Shown piece by piece: positions 1-9,300 of a DNA stretch of 59,409 nucleotides; within the stretch, counting starts at the first letter, position 1, and every line of letters begins with the position of its first letter. A program made the translations under genes and the position numbers. The notes beneath the pieces were generated by a model, which saw only the letters and a program-made list of their open reading frames with translations, was not told where the DNA came from and made no database searches. The DNA comes from an uncultured Gammaproteobacteria bacterium (lineage in GTDB: Bacteria; Pseudomonadota; Gammaproteobacteria; CAISUE01): NCBI GenBank assembly GCA_903888615.1, contig CAISUE010000018.1, positions 1 through 59,409 of the forward strand, given 5' to 3'.

Positions 1-1
1 G

Positions 2-187
2 ACAGCCACGCAATTATCTGAACTTACTGAGCAAAACACGCGCCATTTAGACGATATTTTAACGACTAAAATCACCCGGGTTCTGCCACAAAAATTTTTC
101 ATGGCACTCACCGCCCATGCTATCTGTAGCGCTTATTTAGAACCATGTTTCGCGGTTCAATCTACTGAACATCCTAATCTTTTTTAA
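2..187 (+). CDS. C-terminal end of an unknown protein (partial)
   Basis: An open frame runs from the left edge to TAA at 185-187 and gives the last 61 residues of a protein whose start lies outside the window. The visible part contains a helical stretch (QKFFMALTAHAICSAYLEP) and two cysteines. I do not recognise the family. It converges on the TSUP permease gene, whose stop lies 22 bases further on. Confidence 0.45.
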   Translation, partial: TATQLSELTEQNTRHLDDILTTKITRVLPQKFFMALTAHAICSAYLEPCFAVQSTEHPNLF

Positions 188-209
188 TAGCAAGATCTTT
201 TACAGATTA

Positions 210-1031
210 CTATTCAATAAACGTATGACAATAAACATAACCGACAATAATTAAGAGAAAAAAGAGATAGAGAAGTTTTAAGGTGTGTTCATTCAAGCGA
301 TGGTTGATTTTTACGCCATAAGTGGCAGCAAACATACTAAAGGGTGTGATGATGATTAACGATAAAACATTGACATAACCTAAAGAATAATTGGCTAAAC
401 CCAGGCTGTTGTAACCCGAATAAATGGCTGATAATGCCCCGACGGCGCCAATAAATAAACCGGTTGCCGACGAGAGTGCAATCGCTTTTTTGAGCGAATA
501 GTGATTAGCCATGTAATAGGGGACCGTGAAAGTTCCTCCGCCAATCCCTAAAAAGGTTGATAGGGCACCAACGAAAACTCCCGCCGTTGAAAGCGATAGC
601 AATGATATCTTTTTCTCATGCTTAGTGAACGTAGCAGGATTAAGTTTTTTAAATGCCATATAACCCGCACATAAAATCAAATAAGCCATAAATAACACCT
701 CAAGTGTTAATGCGGGAATAGACTTAAAAACGGCAGTGGCACCCAATACCCCTAATAATACAAAGGGAATCCATCGTTTAAGCAAGGATAAATCTAAATT
801 ATTTGCTGTGTACTGCTTTAGCGAAGCAACAAGAGCGCTAAAAACAATAATGGCTAAAGAAGTACCCACAGCTTGGTGCATTGCTGCATCCATAGTTGCG
901 CCAATTTTGGGTAATAAAAATAGCAATAAAGGTATTAATACAGCACCGCCACCGAGCCCAAACAGTCCTGCGGTAAATCCTGCTATCAATCCACCTATCG
1001 AAAAAATGAAAAAAAATCCTGTTATATTCAT
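210..1031 (-). CDS. TSUP family (TauE/SafE) membrane permease
   Basis: This 273-residue integral membrane protein belongs to the TauE/SafE (TSUP) family, which moves sulfite, sulfonates, sulfoacetate or similar small organic anions across the inner membrane. It shows the internal duplication typical of the family: a glycine-rich motif GLFGLGGGAVLIP at residues 22-34 and a second one, LGIGGGTFTVP, at 161-171, each starting a bundle of hydrophobic helices. Length is normal. Its ATG overlaps the TGA of the truncated maleate-isomerase frame upstream by four bases (ATGA), so the two may be translationally coupled. The substrate cannot be told from sequence. Confidence 0.85.
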   Translation of the reverse strand: MNITGFFFIFSIGGLIAGFTAGLFGLGGGAVLIPLLLFLLPKIGATMDAAMHQAVGTSLAIIVFSALVASLKQYTANNLDLSLLKRWIPFVLLGVLGATAVFKSIPALTLEVLFMAYLILCAGYMAFKKLNPATFTKHEKKISLLSLSTAGVFVGALSTFLGIGGGTFTVPYYMANHYSLKKAIALSSATGLFIGAVGALSAIYSGYNSLGLANYSLGYVNVLSLIIITPFSMFAATYGVKINHRLNEHTLKLLYLFFLLIIVGYVYCHTFIE

Positions 1032-1327
1032 AAACGCAATGTTGGTTGATTACTTTTTACGGGAGTGTAAGAGCCAGATAATAATCTTCCCGCATTAGCA
1101 TCGGATAGTTCTAACGCGCAGCGTGTGGAATCGGCATCCATAACCTTTAATGCTTCTTTGGTTACTTTTTTCATGCGCATTCTACTAGAATGAAAGGTGA
1201 ATCTTTCCGGTGCCACTAACTCCCTTGCTCTGAACATTGCTGGCAGTTCAGTTTCCATTGTGGTATTTGAGCTTGGAACAATTTGTCCAATGCGATAGTA
1301 CGTTTTAGGCATAAAAAGTTTTCCCAT
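1028..1327 (-). pseudogene. Truncated maleate isomerase / Asp-Glu racemase family remnant
   Basis: The first 75 or so residues (YRIGQIVPSSNTTMETELPAM and the later HSSRMRMKKVTKEAL) are a clear N-terminus of the maleate cis-trans isomerase/arylmalonate decarboxylase branch of the Asp/Glu racemase superfamily, normally about 240-250 residues. After SDANAGRLLSG the sequence loses family character and stops at residue 99, so the catalytic Cys regions are missing. This fits a large internal deletion that fused a 5' fragment to non-homologous sequence. The downstream permease gene survives and overlaps the stop. Family assignment comes from remembered motifs, not a search. Confidence 0.65.
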
Positions 1328-1798
1328 GAAAAATTAAAGGAATTAACTCGACATGAAAAATTAAAGTCATCATAATCAGCTCGATGGCAGTTTTTTTATT
1401 GCCCGCGGGCTCTCAGTACAAAAATTGTGCCAAATTTAATGCTGCGAGAGTTATAGACGGCTGCAGGTATTATATTTTAAAATTAAATGGATTAGAACAG
1501 CTAGGGTAGCCTGTTGTGTTGTTATTGTTAATTTATTATCTTGCCTTGACACTAACATGCTGGGAAATGACGCAGATCAATGGTTTAGCGTACACTTAAC
1601 ATAAGTAAATTTTTTAAAAAAAAGAGTTTCAAGATCAGCTGCCAGCTTATTTAGCACTAAACTCGGGCCAGAATCTGTTAGTTAATCGCTGAGTACAAAA
1701 CGCCTTTATTCTGAGATTACTGGTTAAAGATAGCGCTCGATTAACTGAAAAAAAGTCAGCATTATGTTGTTTAGTGTAGCGCCACAATAAGGATAGGC
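1328..1798. other. Intergenic region with a 15-bp direct repeat
   Basis: 471 bases without a supported gene lie between divergent genes. The sequence CATGAAAAATTAAAG occurs at 1325-1339, where it contains the start codon of the minus-strand remnant, and again at 1352-1366. A TTGACA hexamer lies at 1546-1551 but has no good -10 at the right distance. AAGGAT at 1789-1794 serves as the ribosome binding site of the next gene. Nothing else is recognisable. Confidence 0.4.
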
Positions 1799-2980
1799 AT
1801 GGAATCAGTAGACGTTATCATCATCGGTGCAGGTGCAGCAGGGTTAATGTGTGCGATTGAATCGGCAAAACGCGGTCGGCGGGTGACAATCCTTGATCAT
1901 GCTAATCGCGCTGGTAAAAAGATTTTAATGTCGGGCGGCGGTCGTTGTAATTTCACCAATTATCATATTGACCCCAATTGCTTTATTTCTCACAATAAGC
2001 ATTTTTGCAAATCTGCCTTGAGTCGCTATACGCAGTGGGATTTTATTGCCTTAGTGCAACGTTATGGCATTGCCTTTCATGAAAAAGCGTTGGGGCAATT
2101 ATTTTGCACTGATAAAGCGGCTGAAATCGTCACGATGCTCCTGAGTGAATGTGCGCACTATAACGTTACGATTCGTTTAAACACGGTGGTAACGTTAATT
2201 GATAAAAAAGCGCCGACCGATTTCAGGATTAGTACCTCCAGTGGCCTTTATCAAAGTCAGTCTTTGGTTGTCGCGTGTGGGGGCTTATCGATTCCAACGA
2301 TGGGGGCAAGCCCCTTTGGCTATAAAATCGCTGAACAATTTGGCTTGAAAATTTGGCCAACCCGAGCGGGTTTAGTGCCACTGACCTTGCAACCTGAAGA
2401 TAAAGAACGTTTAAGTGTTTTATCCGGGATCAGTATTGACAGTGCGGTTAGCAGTGAACAAACGTGCTTTCGTGACTACAGTTTATTTACCCATCGTGGT
2501 TTAAGTGGCCCTGCTATTTTGCAAATTTCTTCGTATTGGTCCGCAGGCGCAGCGCTTAACATCAATTGTTTACCCACAGTGGATTTGCTTGAGCATTTTA
2601 AAGGATTGCAAAAAACCCAGCCGCTGAAACAACTGCAATCCATTTTATTGGAACTCTTGCCAAAGCGCTTAGTGGAATTATTTTTACCGGCTGTGTTGGC
2701 GAGCAAACGTTTAGCTGATATGCGTTATCGAGAATTTGAGCAAGTGGCGCTGTTATTCAATGCGTGGCGAATTAAACCCAATGGTACCGAAGGTTATCGC
2801 ACGGCTGAAGTGACGCTAGGGGGTATTGATTGCGATACCTTATCGTCAAAAACTATGGAAGTGCACACAGTGCCAGGCTTATATTTTATCGGTGAAGTGG
2901 TGGATGTGGCAGGTTGGTTAGGGGGTTATAATTTTCAATGGGCGTGGTCGTCAGGTTGGGCAGCCGGACAAGTGGCTTGA
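1799..2980 (+). CDS. BaiN/HI0933-family NAD(P)/FAD-dependent oxidoreductase
   Basis: This 393-residue cytoplasmic flavoprotein belongs to the HI0933/YhiN/BaiN family. The N-terminal FAD-binding Rossmann motif GAGAAG is at residues 10-15, followed by the family signature GGGRCNFTN near residue 47. A second FAD-contact segment lies around 160 (ACGGLSIPTMGASPFG), and the C-terminal GGYNFQWAWSSG closes the FAD site. Length is normal. The start at 1799 is supported by AAGGAT five bases upstream. The physiological substrate of the family in proteobacteria is not known. It stands alone and is convergent with accC. Confidence 0.85.
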   Translation: MESVDVIIIGAGAAGLMCAIESAKRGRRVTILDHANRAGKKILMSGGGRCNFTNYHIDPNCFISHNKHFCKSALSRYTQWDFIALVQRYGIAFHEKALGQLFCTDKAAEIVTMLLSECAHYNVTIRLNTVVTLIDKKAPTDFRISTSSGLYQSQSLVVACGGLSIPTMGASPFGYKIAEQFGLKIWPTRAGLVPLTLQPEDKERLSVLSGISIDSAVSSEQTCFRDYSLFTHRGLSGPAILQISSYWSAGAALNINCLPTVDLLEHFKGLQKTQPLKQLQSILLELLPKRLVELFLPAVLASKRLADMRYREFEQVALLFNAWRIKPNGTEGYRTAEVTLGGIDCDTLSSKTMEVHTVPGLYFIGEVVDVAGWLGGYNFQWAWSSGWAAGQVA

Positions 2981-3022
2981 TTTAGGATGAAGGCGGTCTG
3001 GGTGACCGCCGGTTAAAATGGC

Positions 3023-4366
3023 TTAATGCAATTTCAATAACTGACTTAAATAATGAATATCGACGCCACCGGTGGCGAAATGGGTGTCATCCATTAACCG
3101 CCTCTGTAAGCTAATCGTGGTACTAACACCTTCAATCACCATTTCATCTAGGGCCATTTTCATGCGAGCAATCGCGATATCACGTGTTTCACCCCAGGTA
3201 ATGACTTTGGCAATCATCGAATCATAATTAGGGGGAATTTTATAACCCGAATACAAGTGCGAATCCACGCGAACACCAGGGCCACCTGGTGCATGATAAT
3301 GTTTCACCAAGCCAGGAGACGGCATGAATGTAATAGGGTCTTCGGCATTGATGCGGCATTCCAGCGCATGACCGCGGAAATGAATATCTTTTTGTTTGAC
3401 ACTCAAGGGTAAACCAGAGGCAATGCGCAATTGTTCACGCACTAGGTCGGTACCGGTTAACATTTCTGTTACCGTGTGTTCAACTTGAATCCGGGTATTC
3501 ATTTCAATGAAATAAAAGGCGCCATTTTCATATAAGAATTCAAAGGTACCGGCTCCTCGGTATTTCATTTGTTTGCACGCTTTGACGCACTTCATGCCAA
3601 TTTCATCACGCAATTTCGCACTGATGCCAGGGGCACCGGCTTCTTCGATGATTTTTTGATGACGCCGCTGCATCGAACAATCGCGTTCCCCTAAGTGAAT
3701 GGCATCGCCAAAGCCATCGCCAAAAACTTGCACTTCGATGTGACGGGGTTTTTCTAAGTATTTTTCTAAGTAAACAACGGGATTGCCAAAAGCCGCTTTG
3801 GCTTCAGCGCGGGTCATATCAACGCCATGCAATAGAGCTGCTTCAGAATGCACAACACGAATACCACGACCACCACCGCCGCCTGAAGCTTTGATTAACA
3901 CAGGATAACCAATTTTGCGAGCTGTTAAAATAGTTTGTTTAGGATCATCCCCCAAAGCGCCATCAGAACCTGGGACCGTGGGGATACCATAGCGTTTCAT
4001 GGCTTTGATCGCTTCAATTTTATCGCCCATTTGACGAATGGTTTCAGGCCTGGGGCCAATAAATACAAAGCCACTTTGTTCAACCCGTTCGGCAAAATCA
4101 GCATTTTCAGCTAAAAAACCATAACCGGGGTAAATCCCCACGGCATCGGTGATTTCCGCAGCACTGATTAAAGCCGGCACGTTTAAATAACTTTCGGATG
4201 CTGGGGCATTACCGATACACACCGCTTCATCAGCGAGTTTAACGTGCATCAAATCACGATCAGCGGTGGAATAGACAGCGACAGTGCGAATACCTAATTC
4301 ACGACAAGCACGTAAGGCACGCAGTGCAATTTCGCCGCGATTGGCAATAACGATTTTTTCTAACAT
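3023..4366 (-). CDS. accC: Biotin carboxylase subunit of acetyl-CoA carboxylase
   Basis: AccC carries out the ATP- and bicarbonate-dependent carboxylation of biotin on BCCP, the first half-reaction of malonyl-CoA formation for fatty-acid synthesis. The protein begins [14 protein letters not shown], shows the ATP-grasp glycine-rich loop SGGGGGRG near residues 161-168, and later has [10 protein letters not shown], the catalytic-face motif. I chose the ATG at 4366 rather than the in-frame ATG at 4423. It gives the standard length of 447 residues, has an AAGGAT site just upstream, and avoids overlap with accB, whose stop is ten bases away. It is cotranscribed with accB. Confidence 0.96.
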   Translation of the reverse strand: MLEKIVIANRGEIALRALRACRELGIRTVAVYSTADRDLMHVKLADEAVCIGNAPASESYLNVPALISAAEITDAVGIYPGYGFLAENADFAERVEQSGFVFIGPRPETIRQMGDKIEAIKAMKRYGIPTVPGSDGALGDDPKQTILTARKIGYPVLIKASGGGGGRGIRVVHSEAALLHGVDMTRAEAKAAFGNPVVYLEKYLEKPRHIEVQVFGDGFGDAIHLGERDCSMQRRHQKIIEEAGAPGISAKLRDEIGMKCVKACKQMKYRGAGTFEFLYENGAFYFIEMNTRIQVEHTVTEMLTGTDLVREQLRIASGLPLSVKQKDIHFRGHALECRINAEDPITFMPSPGLVKHYHAPGGPGVRVDSHLYSGYKIPPNYDSMIAKVITWGETRDIAIARMKMALDEMVIEGVSTTISLQRRLMDDTHFATGGVDIHYLSQLLKLH

Positions 4367-4376
4367 GGAAATCCTT

Positions 4377-4823
4377 TTATTCGATGATAAATAAGGCTTG
4401 GCCAAATTCAACGGAATCACCATTTTCCACTAAGCGTGCGGTGATAATGCCGCTTTTATCGGCTTCAATTTGATTCATCATTTTCATCGCTTCGATGATA
4501 CACAGGACTTGACCGGCTTTGACGCTTTGGCCAATATCGACAAAAGCTGTTGATTCGGGTGATGAAGATGTATAAAAAGTACCGACCATCGGCGAGGTAA
4601 TTTTATGGCCAGTTAATTCGGGTGTAGCTAAGGGCGCTGCAGTGGTTGGTGCCGGTGCCAAATGGGCTATATCATGATAGACGTGAGCCGCTGGCGCTGG
4701 GGCTTTATTGGCATAACGATTGATGCGAACAGTGTCTTCACCTTCATGGATTTCTAATTCGGCAATGCCGGTTTCTTCAACTAAGGCAATTAATTGGCGA
4801 ATTTTGTCGATATCGATACTCAT
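4377..4823 (-). CDS. accB: Biotin carboxyl carrier protein of acetyl-CoA carboxylase
   Basis: BCCP carries biotin between the AccC and AccAD active sites. The 148-residue protein has the usual N-terminal helical region, a Pro/Ala-rich flexible linker (about residues 41-70) and a C-terminal biotinyl domain. The biotin attachment site is EAMKMM with Lys114. Upstream on the same strand lies a thiolase gene, with a 150-base gap long enough for a separate promoter. accC follows after ten bases. Confidence 0.96.
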   Translation of the reverse strand: MSIDIDKIRQLIALVEETGIAELEIHEGEDTVRINRYANKAPAPAAHVYHDIAHLAPAPTTAAPLATPELTGHKITSPMVGTFYTSSSPESTAFVDIGQSVKAGQVLCIIEAMKMMNQIEADKSGIITARLVENGDSVEFGQALFIIE

Positions 4824-4975
4824 TATGGGGATATTCCTATGTATGTGCTAACGCAAAGTGGGCTATTTTGCCTGATTTGTGTCATTTTGTCAGTATAAGG
4901 TCAGCATTTAGTGTATTTATTCAGCACGTACTGGGCGGGAAATCGGCACGATGCGCTTCAATAATCGCGTACGCC

Positions 4976-6148
4976 TTAACATAGTTCAAGTGCAATGGCG
5001 GTTGCTTCCCCACCGCCAATGCATAAAGTGGCAATGCCATGCGTTAAACCCCGGTGTTTTAACGCATGAAGTAATGTCACGATAATGCGTGCGCCGGATG
5101 CGCCCAGGGGATGACCAAGAGCACAAGCACCCCCATTGACATTCACTTTTAAAGGATCTAATTGTAGCGTATCGATTGTCACTAAGGTAACTACTGCAAA
5201 AGCTTCATTGATTTCAAATAAATCGACATCGGCCACTGTCCAATTGAGTTTTGTTAATAAAGCTTTTATTGCCCCGATCGGCGCCGTGGTAAATTCACTG
5301 GGTTTTTGAGCAAAACTGCTGTGACCGAGGATTTTTGCCAGTGGTTTTAAATGATGCTCGATAACAAAAGCTTCGGATGCTAGTACTAAAGCAGCAGCGC
5401 CATCGGAGATTGAACTGGCATTAGCCGCGGTCACGGTGCCATTTGTCCCAAAAGCGGGTTTTAATAAAGGGATTTTTTCAGGTTTTGCTCTGCCAGGTTG
5501 CTCATCTTCCATCATTAAAAAGCCATTATTTTTCAATAAAGGCACCATTTCAGCATCAAAGGCATGAGCCACTTGGGCTGCTTTGACACGGTTTAAGGAT
5601 TCTAGTGCAAAGGCATCTTGTGCTTCCCGGCTAATGTGGTGGTTGAGTGCGCAATGATCCGCAAAGGCACCCATTAATACGCCTGGTGTATAAGCATCTT
5701 CTAAGCCATCAATAAACGTGTGGTCATAAACAGTGCCGTGACCCAAACGATAACCGGTGCGTGCTTTGGTGAGTAGGTAAGGCGCATTACTCATACTTTC
5801 CATACCGCCGGCAATAACGATTTGATTCGTCCCGGCTTTAATGGCGTCAGCGCCAAACATCACTGAACGCATGCCAGAGCCACAGACTTTACTGATGGTG
5901 ACAGCGGGAATGCTTTCTGCCAAACCGGCTTTAATTGCTGCTTGACGCGCCGGCGCTTGACCGACACCTGCTGGTAATACACACCCCATGAATACTTCGT
6001 CGATACTATTGCTATCAATAGCCGCCGCTGTCAAGGATGCTTGAATGACTGCAGCACCTAGATCGCTCACGCTAAATTCGGCAGCGTTACCAAGGAGTGA
6101 GCCAATGGGGGTGCGTTTAGCGGACAGAATATAGACGGTGGTATTCAT
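4976..6148 (-). CDS. Acetyl-CoA C-acetyltransferase (thiolase)
   Basis: This 390-residue thiolase condenses two acetyl-CoA to acetoacetyl-CoA or runs the reverse cleavage. All catalytic signatures are visible: the nucleophile Cys89 in ISKVCGSGMRS, His346 in ALGHPLGASGAR, and Cys376 in ATLCIGGGEA. Length and motifs fit the biosynthetic/AtoB-PhaA type rather than the fatty-acid beta-oxidation FadA type, but the distinction is inferential. It lies upstream of accBC on the same strand with a 152-base gap. No phaB or phaC partner is in the window. Confidence 0.9.
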   Translation of the reverse strand: MNTTVYILSAKRTPIGSLLGNAAEFSVSDLGAAVIQASLTAAAIDSNSIDEVFMGCVLPAGVGQAPARQAAIKAGLAESIPAVTISKVCGSGMRSVMFGADAIKAGTNQIVIAGGMESMSNAPYLLTKARTGYRLGHGTVYDHTFIDGLEDAYTPGVLMGAFADHCALNHHISREAQDAFALESLNRVKAAQVAHAFDAEMVPLLKNNGFLMMEDEQPGRAKPEKIPLLKPAFGTNGTVTAANASSISDGAAALVLASEAFVIEHHLKPLAKILGHSSFAQKPSEFTTAPIGAIKALLTKLNWTVADVDLFEINEAFAVVTLVTIDTLQLDPLKVNVNGGACALGHPLGASGARIIVTLLHALKHRGLTHGIATLCIGGGEATAIALELC

Positions 6149-6356
6149 AAAAGCATGCTCTTAAAAAAGGAATATGGGCTATTCTGGCATAAGTTAAGAC
6201 TTGATGCCAAGACTAACGTAATGCTTCAATGACTAAGGCTATCTTACTTTCTGTGCGCGAGCAACTTAGCAAGCGCAGTTAAGCATCCCTAGATTAAAGG
6301 CTTAAAAATTTTTACGCGCTGCTAAAATCGGGATGGCTGCCGAACGCTTTTGCTCA

Positions 6357-9300
6357 TTAATAACTGAATGAAGTGTGTCGGGTTTCTTCTGCCCTATGCT
6401 CATTTAATCCCTTTACTGCGGAGATTTTGCTGCCATTAAGCGAATTGGCCAAGATAGCCAATTCGCCATCACTCATATCGCTGATGCTGGCGAAATCCAT
6501 ATCCTCGACGCTATGCTTTTCACTTAGCACTGTTTCAGAAAGGTTTTTAATGGAAATGATGGCTGCTGTTGAATGGGGATGAAGAGAGTTTTCAGCTAAG
6601 GATTCTTCCAGCGGTGTGTTGCTTTCGATATCCGTTAGTTGCGAGTTTTTTCTAACATCGGCGTGAATTTTTTTAAGCTTAACTTGATGGTGATGCAGCG
6701 AATACGCCCCAATCGCTAGCATAACGAAGCTACCCAAAACCACCAAGCCAATAAAGACACCATTTGTATCTGTCGAAGATGTTGCTAAGGACGTTGAATT
6801 TGAAGTCACGTTGTCATAACTGGGTTGAGCCGATGCTTGCTTATGACTTTGAGCCACCGTGGGCACTATGGATTTTAATGTGTCGCTGGATGAAGAGGCG
6901 GGCGTTGGTTTGACGGTGGGTGATGGGTTTAAATTTTCTGTCAAGGTAGGCAAATAGGTGTTTGCTGAAAGGCTATTTACCGATGAAGGGGAGAGTGTTG
7001 TGGGCATGGTATCGGTGCTACTAGGGGTGAATGACGGTGTGTTGGACAATCGACCAGTTGGAGCAGCGCTTGGTTTAACTGTCAGCGCGTTTGTATTATT
7101 AAAAGTGGAATTACTGGCTGTCGTATTGGTCACCCATAGGCTAGGAGCCATCGATGCGAGTGTTGTGGGCAAACTGCTGGGTGTTAGCGAAGCTAGCGCG
7201 GTTAATAGTATGGATTGATCGAGAACGATCGGCAGGGCAGAAGTGGTTCTGCCGATAGGACTAAGATTACACATGACAAAATTATTTTCTTTGTGCCACG
7301 TATAGCCAGGTGGTAATTTACTAGCTTGTAGGCTGGTGCGGTCGATATTAAACACCACCATTTCAGTAAGGGTTTGATAATAATTATAATCAGAGAGGGT
7401 GCAGATGATTCTTATTTCTTGTCCTGTGGATGCTAGATGACAATTATCGAGGTATTGATTGGCAGCAGGGTTAATCGTGATTTGCCCGCTGATTTTACCA
7501 CTGACTATTTTGACAAGCATCAAATCGCTGAGCAGCTGTGAACCTGAAGCGAATACCTCATAGGCACCAGCGCTATTGCGTACGGTAATGACATCATACA
7601 TGCGGCTAGTTTTCGTAGAGCAATAAGACCAAGGACTGAATAACGGCTTTGTGCTGGTCATAGCAGCGATGAAAGCATAACCATAATCTGGATAGAGGTT
7701 TGCCTGCACGCCTGCTAAATAAGCGGTCGGCGCTTTAGTGCCTACGTGCCAAGGTTCGATAGCCATCGCATGAATGAGGGGCGCTGCTGCACCAAAGAGT
7801 AACAAACTTGCCACCGCGGTTATCGAGCCATTAGCATTGGTGACCGCATAGAGTAATTCCAGGCGATTTGGAGTGATCGAAATGTCGGTGGCATACCCTG
7901 CGAGTACTGCGCCAGAAAATCCACTTGCTGTAGCGGCTTGTTCGAACTGAATAGGGTTCAGTCCTGAGATTTGATAACGATTGCCGGACAATAGTATACC
8001 TGAATCGGCATTGACCGTTAATATGACTGGGTTTTCATTGCTAAATGAAGCAACCATAATCACGCGATTAGAGGCAGCAATATAAACCTGTGCGCTCAAT
8101 TGGACCGTTGAAACAGCGCTATCGTGCCAAGAAAATTGTTTAGTGTTGACATTCAATCGAGCGACGAAAGAGTTGCTTTGATCGCTAAGCCCACCCAGCA
8201 ATAACTGATTATTGATAGGGCTGACGGTCATTATTTGGCTCACGCCTTTGGGTAATGTAAGCGCTGTGGAAGCTCTACCCGCAGCATTCAATCGCGTATA
8301 AGTATTGCCTCCAAAACAATAGCTGACATTATTGCTAAGCACAAAATCACTAAAATCATCTTTAGTAACGAGTGTTGTCCATGTCGCATCAGAGGAATGA
8401 CTCGATACGGTGGGATAGTCGGTTGGCTGGGCGCTTGGCGTTGAACTCGGTTGACTACTGGGCCGTCGGCTTGGTTGACTCGTAGGTGCTGCAAGTAGTT
8501 GACGACTAGGTTTGCTTGAAGGTTGACTACTGGGCGTGCTCACATGTTGGGTACTGGGCACGGCAGACGGCTGGGTGCTGGGCGTGCTCGAAGGATTAGC
8601 GGCAGGTTGACTACTGGGTGCTGAAGACGGTTGACCACTGGGTGGTGCAATCGGTTGACCACTGGGTGGTGCGATCGGTTGACCACTGGGTATGCTCGAT
8701 GGTTGACCACTGGGTGGTGCAATCGGTTGATCACTGGGTATGCTCGATGGTTGACCACTGGGTGGTGCAATCGGTTGACTACTGGGTATGCTCGATGGTT
8801 GACCACTGGGTGGTGCAATCGGTTGATCACTGGGTATGCTCGATGGTTGACCACTGGGTCGTCGGCTTGGTTGACTCGTAGGCACTGCAAGGAATTGGCG
8901 ACTGGGCGCTGAAGACGGTTGATTACTCGGTGTGTTTGAAGGATTGGCGGCAGGTTGGGCGCTGGGCACTGCCGACGGTTGGCTACTGGGTTGACTCGTT
9001 GGAGATACTTCAATACGTCGCCAAGCAGCGGAAAACGTGTTACTTGTGCTGATAAGGGTTGAAGTAATATCTGTACTCGTAAGACTGAATGAGGTCATCG
9101 TGAGAGTGCTTGAGGCACTGGTGATCGTTTGCGCTCCTAGCGTTATATTGGGCGTATTATCTTTATACAGGATTGACGGTGGTAAAAGGAGGTTGTCGAG
9201 ATAAGCATCTTTATCGAAAGTCGCTACCATTAAATTGGTCACTGAAATGCCAATACTCCGAGTAGTCCCTAACGAAGTAAAAGTACTATCGGCATTAAGT

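Noticed and set aside
1546-1551. TTGACA as the promoter of the BaiN-family gene.
   Set aside because: No -10-like hexamer 16-18 bases downstream and the distance to the gene is about 250 bases.
8600-8880. Regularly spaced near-identical units that look like a CRISPR array.
   Set aside because: Units are contiguous and in frame with a protein, with no unique spacers and no cas genes.
8540-9013. Several long frames on both strands over the repeat tract (for example minus 8540-9013 and plus 8618-8881).
   Set aside because: They only mirror the 24/48-bp periodicity of the giant gene; their products are low-complexity repeats without signals.
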